The notes beneath the pieces were generated by a model. That model was given only the letters and a program-made list of their open reading frames with translations. It was not told the origin of the DNA and did no database searches. The translations under genes and the position numbers were made by a program. From contig JAKOGH010000763.1 in assembly GCA_024811115.1 (NCBI GenBank), forward strand, positions 62,001-126,000: DNA of 64,000 bases. Reading direction: 5' to 3'. The stretch comes from Terana coerulea. Lineage: Eukaryota > Basidiomycota > Agaricomycetes > Polyporales > Phanerochaetaceae. Positions 40,423-50,449 of the stretch are shown one piece after another; positions within the stretch are counted from its first letter, which is position 1, and every line of letters begins with the position of its first letter.

Positions 40423-40936
40423 AAGATGCTGATCAGTTGGCCATGCGACGGACGCATGGTTATCAGGGATATGCCTCATAAAGACATAGAATCATGGACT
40501 TAGTTCTGGATTTGTTCTATACTATGACCTCACTATGAGGTCACTATGACATCGTGTACTGGTAGTGTACAGTAGCTAGATTAGGACATCTAGATAGTGT
40601 TGATGTTAGCATGATAGCTAGGTCAGATCTGATAAGGGAGTTAGAGCAGCGGTATGCTCTAGAGCCTTAGTCATGGATCACCTGACTGTATCAGTCAGCA
40701 CATGGTATTGGAGGTCTTAGATAGTGTCTGGGGTCCCTCTACACATGTATATAAAGAGGCTAATCTGAGGGCTAACACCCCAGACTCAACAACATTGTTG
40801 ATTCATATCTTCTCTACTCGCTTTACTCAAAGTCCCCTGCTCTCCCCAACCCCTCAAAGCATTCCTAGCAGGTGAGTATTAGAGTTTTGTGATAGAGAGG
40901 GTGACCTGTCATTATGTCGGCTTGTTATCAGAAGAT
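40423..40936 (+). mobile_element. LTR-like segment with primer-binding-site-like end
   Basis: The segment starts at tgttacaagatgc, holds a promoter-like TATATAAAG at 40748, an initiator-like CT-rich stretch, and a possible end near ctgtca (about 40912). Just after, ttgttatcagaag resembles the tRNA-iMet half-site used by Ty1/copia elements (consensus TGGTATCAGAGC). No second LTR or polymerase ORF is in the window, so it is at best a truncated element. Confidence 0.35.
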
Positions 40937-41127
40937 ATTCCCCTTCTTATCGACCTCTATCTTTTCGGACCCTTTCAGGGCTTCAAACTGTTCCAGCACT
41001 TAGAGGGAATTCTGCCGCTTAGCGTGCAGCCCAATGCCTTGAAGTGAACAGCCCAAATTGGGGACCCCGGCTTTCGCATGCCCTTTCGGGCCAACCCTTC
41101 TGGGAGTGACACAAGCTTCTGTAGCCT

Positions 41128-41310
41128 TCTTTCACACCTCCTTTACTAAAGGAGGGCTTGTATCACAGGACGTGGATTAACAATGCTGCCACGTGTGGGT
41201 TCGAGTTTCCATAATTATCTTTCACACCTCCTTTACCAAGGGAGGACTCGAACACCCAGCCTTTAGGGGCGGTTATGACCCCGTCCAGGGACACAGACCT
41301 CTTGGCCACT
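41128..41310 (-). repeat. SINE-like sequence with pol III box A and box B, plus a 28-bp direct repeat
   Basis: On the minus strand TGGCCAAGAGG (41309-41299) fits the tRNA A-box and TGTTCGAGTCC (41254-41244) the B-box, at a normal distance. No cloverleaf with paired acceptor ends can be drawn, so it is tRNA-derived rather than a tRNA gene. Two 28-bp direct repeats, 41128-41155 and 41218-41245 (26 of 28 identical), are themselves palindromic around cctccttta. Confidence 0.4.
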
Positions 41311-41340
41311 GTGCCCACTGCCCCCTCTGGTGGAAGTTGG

Positions 41341-42360
41341 CAAGACTATTTGCTACACTTTGTACAACGATATGCTACAACAACTAGCACGTAGTACTAT
41401 TATTTTTTGATAGATTTTTCCTTGCATCCACCATTTGCTGAACAATGTGACATGGGCTTCCAAACTGAGGGTGATAGCGTGGTGTGCACGAACTCAGAAC
41501 TGGTCGAAATTACTACCAGTTTATGAGCTCATGACGGTAGCTGACCATATGTCAATTTCAAATTATAAGGAAGCTTGGCCCCAAGATCCAATGCTGCTTC
41601 TAGATTTAGTGGCCGGCATTCTCTACACTCAAGCTTCAGCTCTTCAGAAATAACCCCGAAAATTGATTGGAATGGCACTGGGGAACTCAAAAGCAAACTG
41701 TGGATGCCTTTCCGCAGGGATCTGTAGAGCTCTACAGAATAGATTTGCCAATAAACGACCTCGGCAACGCGGCGGATCACAGCTACCGTTACGTCGGAAC
41801 TCGACGCTGCGTTTACAGACGCGGGTCGACCCCCTCCCAGAGTAAATCTTGCATTTGCAAATTGCAGGCCTAGGTACATTTCGAGCACCGCTGCGTCTCT
41901 TAGCCAATCACATCGCTTAGCGCTATCATCCCGCCCTGCCGAATCTGATTCCTCTTGTTTATTAGCGACTGTAGGGGATCTGTATTTCTTTCGCTACGGT
42001 TTCGTACCTTTGAAAACACTTCTCATATACTGCTTTCAGCCTCCCGTCTGAAACCTGGAATCTGTAGAAAACCTGCGGAAAGGCACCCAATACACTAAGA
42101 CCACTGTCGCCCGATTTAATGTAATCATAGTCCTAATGAATGAACTTGCACGAAATGGTGGATACATGACAACACGACACGGTATGTATTACACGCCATC
42201 GGACAACAAGCATTGCGATTTGGCACCGCTCAGCGAAGCTGAGTGCCATCGCCGCGTTAAGTCGGCGTGTCACAGAATCCAGTGAACGTACTTATTGCAA
42301 CGCGGCTATGCCCTCGGTCATGCCCGTCTCAAGCGTCGTTCGCCTGTTACGGGTGGTTAG
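41341..42360. other. 3' flank of SSP4, duplicate of the SSP3 flank with extra sequence
   Basis: The 41345-41700 part aligns with 36380-36700. The rest is longer than in unit A, implying an insertion or loss of about 600 bp. No gene is seen. Confidence 0.5.
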
Positions 42361-42992
42361 TTAGTCAAGAACCTGAGCTGAGGTCAATGGGCCAAACATA
42401 CTCCGAAAATCACAGCGTGGTTGGCAGCGAAGATCTTGCCGGGTTGCCCCTTGCCTGGGGAGCTTCCCCTCGGACCGGCGTAGGCGTGCCCAACGCACGG
42501 TCCACTACCGCAGATCGGCGCAGTGAACTCGAACGTGTCGTGCTTCTCCTTGTCCGAGGAGCTCGAGTGGAAGTCGTTTTTCATGGTCACGGCAAGACTG
42601 CTGGGCAGTTTTAGCGCCGTCTGCGCCGCATTCAGTACGACCTGAGCGCGGTAGGAGGCGGCTTGTTGGGCCGACTTCCTCGCAGCCTGGTTGGCGAGTT
42701 GTTTGGTGTTCTTCGCCTTCGACTTCTTTATCTCGGAGTTGGAGCCGGTGGTGACCACCGGATCCACCCTAACATCCGCCAAGTCGCTGGTGTACGTAAA
42801 GGTTGCGGCCACGGCGCGTGCCTCAAGATCCGCTCGTGCCTCGACACTCTGTCACGGTATACCACAATTAGCGACAACGCAAGGACGATGTGACAGTCTT
42901 CTCAAGCTTACCTGGAACTCGGAGATTGGAGCAGTAGCAACGCAGCTGGAGAGGACGAGAGTGGCAAGTGCAAAAAGTGCCTGGAACTGCAT
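42361..42992 (-). CDS. Small secreted protein SSP4, paralogue of SSP3
   Basis: Exons 42992-42912, 42848-42402 and 42372-42361; 179 aa. Signal peptide 'MQFQALFALATLVLSSCVA' then TAPISEFQ. The mature part includes 'LEARAVAATFTYTSDLAD', a Lys/Ala helix, 'LPSSLAVTMKNDFHSSSSD', 'ICGSGPCVGHAYAGPRG', and 'AANHAVIFG'. The last intron is 29 nt (42401-42373), with gtatgt at the 5' end, TTGAC as a possible branch point and CAG at the 3' end. It sits at the same protein position as the 53-54 nt last introns of SSP1 and SSP2, and the last exon codes VLD. If it is not spliced the protein ends four codons later (VCLAH). The reading frame is intact, making it the reference for its pair. Confidence 0.85.
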
Positions 42993-43090
42993 GGTGAAGA
43001 TGTGTCGTCTGCGGTCCTTCTTGGTCAGCGCAAGTAGCAATGAGATCAAATGGTTGCGTACGAGAATGAGAAGTCAAAGAAAACTAAAAC

Positions 43091-43097
43091 GTATATA
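43091..43097 (-). promoter_or_regulatory. TATA box of SSP4
   Basis: TATATAC on the minus strand, 99 nt upstream of the ATG at 42992. The flanking block AATCACGAACCTATA is shared with SSP3. Confidence 0.55.
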
Positions 43098-44058
43098 GGT
43101 TCGTGATTAATGAGTGACGAGAAAATGTAACTCAAGCCTGTTGAGTGTGGAAATGAGGGAACGAGGGTGGCACCAGTGCTGGAGATTTGCTGCGAGTATC
43201 AGCATACTCGGGCCGTGGCACTGGCGAAGTTATGAAACCTGGGGGCCCGGTTCGCAAAGTTTTACGACATGCCCGATTGATAGCCAACGTCGTGAAATGT
43301 CTCGAAGAATAGCCTACGCGTCCACCAAGATGGTGAGTAGAGTCTATGGCAAACAGACTATGTAACCGCATATATTATACGCAAGTACATGTGTAAGCCC
43401 ACTAGACATACTTAATAGTCGGTACCATAGCCGCCGCGGCTCACACGCCCTCCCTCGAGCAAGCAACGAGTCTTACTACTGAGGGCGTCGAACCTGCACA
43501 TCGATGCATCACTAGCCAGCAGGTGAAACAGAGTGAAATAGGCATCATCCTGGATTATGCATCAGCGCGTACATATTGCTGAAGAGTTGGCTTCGTACGA
43601 GACGAGTTGTTCGAGGTCATCGACCATCCCTTTAGCTGGAACTTCAGAGCGCAGGTTGATGTTAGTACTAACTAAGTTGGAACACTGCCGGCCGGGCAGA
43701 GAACACTGAAACGCACGCGCGGCCAAACCAATGATAGGACCGCGCTGTATTGCTAAACAACGAGTAAAGCAGGGTACATGTGCGACGAGGGGGTGCGGCA
43801 ATGACGGTTGACTAGAGAAAACGAGACGAGTCCGAGCACAAGAGACAGAACAGGATGATCACGTAAGCTACCAAATGTGGTAACCTGCGCCAGCAGGGTT
43901 ACAAACTTGCTGCGATGAGTGTATTATGTAGAACCAAACAAAGGCGGGCTGGCGCCTAATAATGGCACCTGTCCGAATTCGAGCGGACTCTCCAAGTGCC
44001 TTCTCTCTTCTCTCTCCCACTCACACCATCTCGGTACTTCTTCAGCAAGCCTCTGGAG
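43098..44058. other. Divergent intergenic region SSP4 / CPSF73
   Basis: The left part is duplicated flank (to about 43920). The final 80 bp form a CT-rich leader for CPSF73 (ccttctctcttctctctccc). No gene is seen. Confidence 0.55.
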
Positions 44059-47000
44059 ATGGCTGATGTTCCAACGCTCAGTGTGACTTTGCTTGGTGCC
44101 GGTCAAGAGGTTGGAAGGTCGTGTTGCGTCTTGCAATACAGGGGAAGGACGATCGTTTGCGACGCTGGCGTACACCCTGCGTACAGTGGCATTGCTTCGT
44201 TACCTTTCATTGACGAGCTGGACTGGAGTACGGTGGATGTCATTCTCATTACGCAGTACGTCAGTCAAGGCTTTGTCTTTGGAAAAGCTCTCATTATGCT
44301 CAGCTTCCATCTCGACCACGCCGCCTCCCTCACGTACATTACAGAGAAGGTGCGTGTCCACGGTCTCAAAGCCTTTCGAAAACTGAGCGGCCTTTAGACT
44401 AATTTCAGGGATGGTAAAGGCAAGGTGTACATGACCCATCCAACGAAAGCCCTTCACAAATTCATGATGCAAGACTTTGTCCGTATGGGGTACGTCTCTC
44501 TTTTGCTGCCTACAGATTGTCCGTCAATGTTGCGTTAGGTCCTCCTCTTCCGACGCCTTGTTCAGCCCAATGGAACTGTCGATGTCGCTCGCATCTATCA
44601 TCCCGGTCTCAGTACATCAAGTTATATCACCATGTCCTGGTGTCACCTTCACGCCGTACCACGCCGGTCATGTTCTGGGTGCCTGTATGTTCTTAATCGA
44701 CATTGCAGGTCTGAAAATCTTGTATACTGGCGACTATTCTCGTGAAGAAGACCGCCATCTCGTTAAGGCCGAAGTTCCGCCCATCCGACCAGATGTTCTC
44801 ATTGTTGAAAGTACCTTTGGTGTGCAGACTTTAGAAGGCAGAGAAGAAAAGGAACTGCGGTTCACTAATTTGGTGCACAACATTATCCGACGTGGCGGGC
44901 ACGTTCTGTTGCCGACATTTGCTTTGGGACGTGCTCAAGAACTGCTGCTGATTTTGGACGAGTACTGGAAGAAGCATCCGGATCTGCATAACGTGCCAGT
45001 CTACTACGCGTCAAGTCTTGCGCGCAAATGTATGGCGGTCTACCAGACCTACATCCATACCATGAACTCGAACGTGCGATCGCGGTTCGCGAAACGAGAC
45101 AACCCATTTGTCTTCAAGTGCGTGCTCTTGATGCCTTTGTGGCAAACTTCGCTAATTTCAATTCTGTTGTACAGACATATCTCTAATGTGCCTCATAGTC
45201 GTGGCTGGGAACGGAAGATCGCTGAAGGACCCCCGTGTGTTGTGCTAGCCAGTCCCGGGTTTATCACAAATGGTCCCAGCCGAGAACTCCTCGAACTTTG
45301 GGCGCCAGACTCGCGGAACGGCGTCATCCTCACCGGCTATTCGATCGAAGGCACCTTGGCGCGGGTGAGTGGCTACACAGTGTCCCGGAGGGCTCGCTTT
45401 GTTGTGTACGATGTCTTGTCTTGTATGTACGCCGAGGCCGAGCAATGTACACTTGTTCCACATCCGCCACAACACCCTCCCAGACTGGCTTGAACTGTCG
45501 CGATGAAACAAACGTAAACTCATTTCTGATGCGCTTAGGATATTCAAACTGAACCGGATGAGATACCATCAGCCAAAGGGCATGGGACGATTCCTCGCAA
45601 GCTCTCTGTCGACGAGATTTCTTTTGGTGCACATGTGGATTACTCGCAGAACTCGGAGTTCATCGAGGCTGTCCACGCTCAACACATCGTGAGTCAAGTC
45701 TCAATTGCGCTGCAGGTTGCGCAGTACTGATTATGTCGCGACAATTCTAGGTTCTCGTGCACGGTGAGCAAAATGCTATGGGTCGCCTCAAGGCCGCCAT
45801 GCAGGACCGGTATAAGAACCGAGATGAAGATGTCAAAATCCACACCCCACGGAATCTCGAGCCGCTGGAGCTCACTTTCCGCGGCGAGCGAGTGGCGAAG
45901 GCACGTTTAATATACGTTTAAGTATATATCTACCATTGACCAGATTATAGGCTATCGGAACCCTAGCGGCCAAACCACCTCAACCCAACGAGCTCGTTTC
46001 TGGCTTGCTTGTCTCCAAAGACTACTCCTATACCCTTCTCGACCCAAGAGACCTCCGGGACTTTGCTGGGTTGACGACGTGTACGGTTACACAGAGGCAG
46101 AAGATCGCGCTGAATGTTGGTTGGGAGTTGGTTAGGTGGCACTTGGAGGGTATGTACGGACGCATCGAAGAAGGCGTCGATGCGGACGGAGTTCCTACCA
46201 TGCGGGTGCGTCTCTCGCGACTACGAGAATCCCCGCTTCAAGAGCTCTGACCATATTTTGAGCAGGTAATGGGCGCCGTGGACGTGAAGCAGACATCCGA
46301 CCACGAGCTGACCTTGGAATGGGACTCCAGTGCGAGCAATGACATGATTGCGGACTCGACATTGGCGCTTGTTACTGGTATCGACAAGAGTCCAGCATCA
46401 GTCAAACGTAGGTTCACTCAGCGCAATGTTCTACCAAGCCCCCTTCTCACGCCGAATTGTAGTAACGACGCACACCCATTCTCATGGCCACTCCCATACC
46501 CCGGAGCATGCACACCCGCATGCAGACGATGACAGCACGAACGCCGAGGGCATACGTATTCAACGTCTCGCGATGTTTCTGGAGGCTCACTTCGGCGAGG
46601 TGGAGTTGCACATGCCCGAAGAGGCCATGGACCCAGACAGCGACACGGCGTACGAGCCTGCGTTGCTCGTCCGACTGGATGAAGCCGATGCCCTCATCAA
46701 TCTCTTGTCAATGGTGCGTGCAGTAACGCGCATCAGGCCCACGTCGTGCTGACTTCGCCTTCTCAGTCCGTAGCAAGCACGAACGACGCGCTGCGCAAGC
46801 GTGTGGAAGCAGTGTTAGAGATGGCGCTGTCGACTGTCAGCTCGCTGAGCGAGTCCTTCACATCTGCCGCTCCTCTGACAGCGGATGAGGCCTTTCCTGC
46901 GTTTGAGAAGGAGGAGAAAGGGACGTCTGAACCCGTCAGCGTTGCCTCTCCAAAAATTGTCCTACCGACTTCTGAGTCGAGCACCGTCCCAAGCCCGACG

Positions 47001-47291
47001 ACAGCGAAGCAAAGCGTAGCGGAGGCAGACGGTTCAGATCCTCGCCCTGAAGAAGTCGCGATGGAAGTCAGCTTGGCACACGGCGAAGAGAGCGTGCTGG
47101 CGCAACAGGAGAAGAAGGACACCGGCGATGACACGCCTGAAATGGAGAGGCAGCCTCTTGCACAAGAACCGTCAAAGGATGCTCAAATGCAAGAGGAACC
47201 GTCCAATCAATACGATGACGCGGGTGGCACTGAGAAAGACAGTGAAGCTGCATCATCCGACGATGAGGGAGAGCTACAGGTTCACGGTTGA
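44059..47291 (+). CDS. YSH1: Cleavage and polyadenylation specificity factor subunit 3 (CPSF73) endoribonuclease
   Basis: Metallo-beta-lactamase nuclease that cuts pre-mRNA before polyadenylation, in the nuclear CPF/CPSF complex. Eleven exons: 44059-44255, 44304-44349, 44398-44489, 44539-45117, 45175-45364, 45539-45688, 45751-45900, 45951-46205, 46266-46407, 46463-46713, 46767-47291; 858 aa. Zinc ligands HFHLDH are residues 66-71. 'YHAGHVLGACMFLI' and 'LYTGDYSREEDRHL' (third metal motif) follow. Beta-CASP sequences include 'VLASPGFITNGPSRELLELW' and 'VLVHGEQNAMGRLKAAM'. The C-terminal domain carries a His-rich insert ('THTHSHGHSHTPEHAHPHA') and an acidic low-complexity tail. The seventh intron (45901-45950) begins with gc, a GC-AG intron required by the conserved 'VAKAIGTLAAK' reading. 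Confidence 0.97.
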
Positions 47292-47624
47292 CAGTGAAGG
47301 ACTACTTGTACTGGTGTGCCGCTCTCATTGTATGACTTTATCGATGGGTACTCGTATTACCTCGCTATGAAGCTGAAGTGTGCTGTAACACATAAATAAC
47401 AGTGTGACATGTGTTTGCGGGGCACAACGGTTGCTTCATGTTTACCAGTATTCGCATGGTGTACTGGTCATCGGCGAGGAGCTACGCGTCCAAGTACAAG
47501 AGGTTGGGTGCATTGATATCTCTCCATGTGATGCTCAGAACTTGCTACGCCGAAACCTTGTGGGGAGCTGAGACCTAAAACCAGTTAGTCAGATGCATAA
47601 AAATCTACTCGAGAGAGTCACCTA
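47292..47624. other. Convergent intergenic region
   Basis: Holds the 3' ends of CPSF73 and of the small secreted peptide gene; no other feature is seen. Confidence 0.5.
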
Positions 47625-47855
47625 TCAAAAGTTGTCTACATCGCCACACCTCTTGGTGAGCTCTTCACCTTCCCCGGGTTTAAACAAATCTAAGCAAAAG
47701 GTCTCGTAAGGACTGTAGTCAAAAACTTCAGCGGGGGGCTGGGACTGACCAGTGCAAGCGACGTCTTCGATGGGAACAGTAAAGGGAGAACCCTGCGCGA
47801 GGGCCACCATCATGGTAAGCACTAGAATTGCAATGACTTTGTGGGAGTGAAGCAT
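47625..47855 (-). CDS. Small secreted peptide (76 aa) with C-terminal KR site
   Basis: Single exon; start chosen at ATG 47855 because it begins a signal peptide ('MLHSHKVIAILVLTMMVALA', cleavage near QGS-PF). A TATA box lies about 93 nt upstream. The mature part of about 53 residues has three cysteines ('EDVACTGQS', 'YETFCLDLF', 'TKRCGDVDNF'). The Lys-Arg seven residues from the end would release CGDVDNF on Kex2 cleavage. I recognise no family. It neighbours UstYa-like genes, which in ascomycetes modify Kex2-processed ribosomal peptides; the link is inference. Confidence 0.6.
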   Translation of the reverse strand: MLHSHKVIAILVLTMMVALAQGSPFTVPIEDVACTGQSQPPAEVFDYSPYETFCLDLFKPGEGEELTKRCGDVDNF

Positions 47856-47947
47856 TCTGGGGAGCAGAAATCGCTTTGAAAGTGAAGGGAAGATGGTGCT
47901 GCGTGCGAGGGTCAGACAAGTCCGGCGGATGGACGCATTCGCACATA

Positions 47948-47955
47948 CATTTATA
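47948..47955 (-). promoter_or_regulatory. TATA box of the small secreted peptide gene
   Basis: TATAAATG on the minus strand, 93-100 nt upstream of the ATG at 47855. Confidence 0.55.
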
Positions 47956-49121
47956 CGTACACTGCCATAAGTATTCATCAGCAAGGGTGTTTTTATCGGC
48001 ATGTTCAACATCATTTTTTGCTTCTGCAGAATACGAAGACCAAGGTATCGGATAGTCATGACATGCTGTACACATGAACATGTGTGCATTACTGCGGCGC
48101 ACTAGACTGTGTCATGTTCGGCCAGACTGCATATACGCGGATGAAGTAACGCGGCCCCTAGACTCGTCACCAGCCTATGTGGTGAGAGAAGGAGAGATGC
48201 GCCAACGGGAGAGTCACCGATGGTACGCGAGTTCCCTGGTCACCACTTCGTGCCAGGGCGGCTCATTCGAGCCTATATTCTGGCCCTATGCACTCATGCC
48301 CCGATGAACCTTCTTTGACATGTTCTGATAGGTGCTGGGCTATGTATAGGCACATCCATCTACCCTACTTATCATCAGCTCGCCAACAGCACTAGGTTCA
48401 GTATCGGCACCAGTCACGAAAGAGTTCAAATCACAGACTGATGATGATTTGGAAGCTGTGCTTCATATTCCTACCCAGAACAGGGGTTATATTTTGGAAA
48501 TGCAGCGCGCGGGTGTGAGCAAAGAACAAAGATTGGGCCTCTGGGCCTCAGAACTCGCCGATGAGCTGTTTGTCGCGGTCGAGTTCGGAACAGGCTCTAG
48601 GAGTCAGAATTACTTATGTAAGCATTCGGTTTCAATGCTTCGGCGCTCAGCGCCGTTGTACAGCAGCTGGTCTCCCTCGGATAGGCCCCAGACTCCCGGT
48701 GTGAAGATTTGACCCCTCCTGTCCGACTCAAAGCGACAGCTGAAGGCGTCCAACATAGTAAACAGGGTCCATAAATCATGGCGGCGTAATAATCCAATGG
48801 AAGAATGGCGTGTACGTATCTGTGAACTTCTAGTATTTAGGTGGGGCGCCGTCGAGTCGTTTCGGTTGTTCGTTTCAAGCTGTTGCTGATACCTTCCCAA
48901 GAGGAGATGCGAGCTGTGAAACGTAATGTGCTAAAGCGGTCTGATGTTCTCAAAAAGGCTGTAAGCATGTTGATCGCCTATTCCAATTATTATAGCGCAC
49001 AATAAGTTGACCTCAGGGCTCAACACCGGTACCTAGTAGGCTTTTCGGCACTGCCGGTGGAGCGCATCTATAGGCAGTCTGTTCCACCCAGATTATCATC
49101 ATTACTCCAGCTTTCGTCGAA
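47956..49121. other. Divergent intergenic region
   Basis: About 1.2 kb between the secreted peptide gene and the membrane protein gene at 49122. Open frames near 48449-48712 have no start context or family support; none is called. Confidence 0.5.
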
Positions 49122-50155
49122 ATGATGTTGCCTAAACGGCTGTACGCACAAGTGCCCCAGTACTCCGACGACGAAGTCTCATACAACGACAAGGATCCTG
49201 AGCGTACGTGCACATATCATGCCCACCACTCTGCTACTATCCATACACCTGACCTGAATATGCTCAGTGCTCACAAGTCGCAGCAACTCGTTTGGCTCGC
49301 TGTCGACATGGGCCATAGCCATCTCCCTGCTTTGTGCCGTCCTGAACGCCGGCCTCTTCGTCTTCATGCCGGGTAACTATCCGACAACACCGGCCGTTGT
49401 GCTCAAGGACAGCCCTTTGCCCCGACCGAACCAGTACATTGGGCTGGACAAGGTCAACCGCAAAGCCGTACACGGCACCCCTCCTGCACCTATCGTCAAC
49501 TTTGGTCCAGTCCTCACCCAAATCTCCAACCAGCACAAGGACTCCGTCTTTCCCGTCGACTCCCGCCGATATTATGCCGCAGGCGTCGGTACCGTCTCGC
49601 CGAGGGACAGGCGGTTCATGATAAACAACGAGGCGAGTGTTATGTACACTAGTACGCTGCCGTTAATGACCGCAGAGATAGACGAGCTCTATTGCGCAAT
49701 TCAGAGCGCGCGATTTTGGCATGGAGCGCTGCCAGATCGTGATTAACACACCCGTCGAGGACTCTGCGCGCGCTTCGTCGACTTTGCTCAGCGTGCCGAT
49801 GGGCGCAGTGGACATTTGGGCTCTTACCTCCGACAACAAAACCCTGTTCATGGACACGACTAAGCTCTCCTGGAACACACGCCCTACTCGATCCACAGCC
49901 ATCCCACTGAAGACTATGCAGCTGGGCACCAACAGTAGCTTGGCGACGGAGGTCTTTCCTTGCCCCGCAGACTTTATTCAGACTTTCGAATTCTCCTGCA
50001 ACCCCCATAGCTCAGAGTGTGGTGTGGATTTCTGGCAGGATGGTGCATCCATCAGTCCAGGTAAGTCAGGCACGTTCACGATTATGCTTCTTCAGCTTAA
50101 ACGAAGCTTGGCATTCTCTCTAGCGGTCTTTCTCCTACAACATTCGTCAATTTGA
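49122..50155 (+). CDS. Type II single-pass membrane protein, basidiomycete family of unknown function
   Basis: Exons 49122-49203, 49268-49638, 49682-50060 and 50124-50155 sum to 288 codons. The short cytoplasmic N-terminus is 'MMLPKRLYAQVPQYSDDEVS', resembling the start of UstYa/DUF3328 proteins. One helix follows ('WAIAISLLCAVLNAGLFVFM'). The luminal or extracellular part holds 'PPAPIVNFGPVLTQI', 'SRRYYAAGVGTVSPRDRRF', 'AQFRARDFGMERCQIVI' and 'VDFWQDG'. These blocks recur in mushroom hypothetical proteins from memory of the family, but no reaction is known. HxxHC motifs of UstYa are absent, so it is a companion rather than a member. The splice acceptor of exon 3 was chosen to restore 'SSIAQF'. 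Confidence 0.7.
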
Positions 50156-50449
50156 TAGTACTCTTACACCAGACGCCGAACAGAGAATTGTGTACTAGCT
50201 TGCACTATAGTATCGTCATTTGCGAGCTCCCCTGCTGTCCAAGATATGTAGCTTTGCGTACATCAGTACTCTAACCCACTGTGTATGCGAGGTGGCAATG
50301 AGGCACTCATCAGTCTATGGGCTTACAGGGATGATTTTGTTACAAGAAGTATACATATAATCTCATGCCCCAGTCTAACCTCCCGCCAGTTGGCTTCCTA
50401 CTATCCCTACACGCGAGGGGTCTGCATGAGCCGAGTCATTTGTATCGCC
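50156..50449. other. Convergent intergenic region
   Basis: Just under 300 bp between convergent genes; nothing recognised. Confidence 0.45.

Larger units (their letters stand above)
38380..41340. mobile_element. Mixed transposon/repeat insertion between the two SSP duplication units
   Basis: This roughly 3-kb block is absent from the two-copy alignment and separates duplication units A and B. It holds a hairpin and 12-bp motif cluster, an ORF of transposon style, an LTR-like segment and a SINE-like segment, each listed separately. Both ends carry 'ctctggtggaagttg' (38576 and 41329), which may be a repeat at the junctions. Confidence 0.5.
41345..43920. repeat. Direct duplication unit B (contains SSP4)
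   Basis: Counterpart of 36375-38350. Similarity extends through the promoter to about 43920, where both copies read cttgctgc-atgag. Unit B is about 600 bp longer. Confidence 0.75.
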
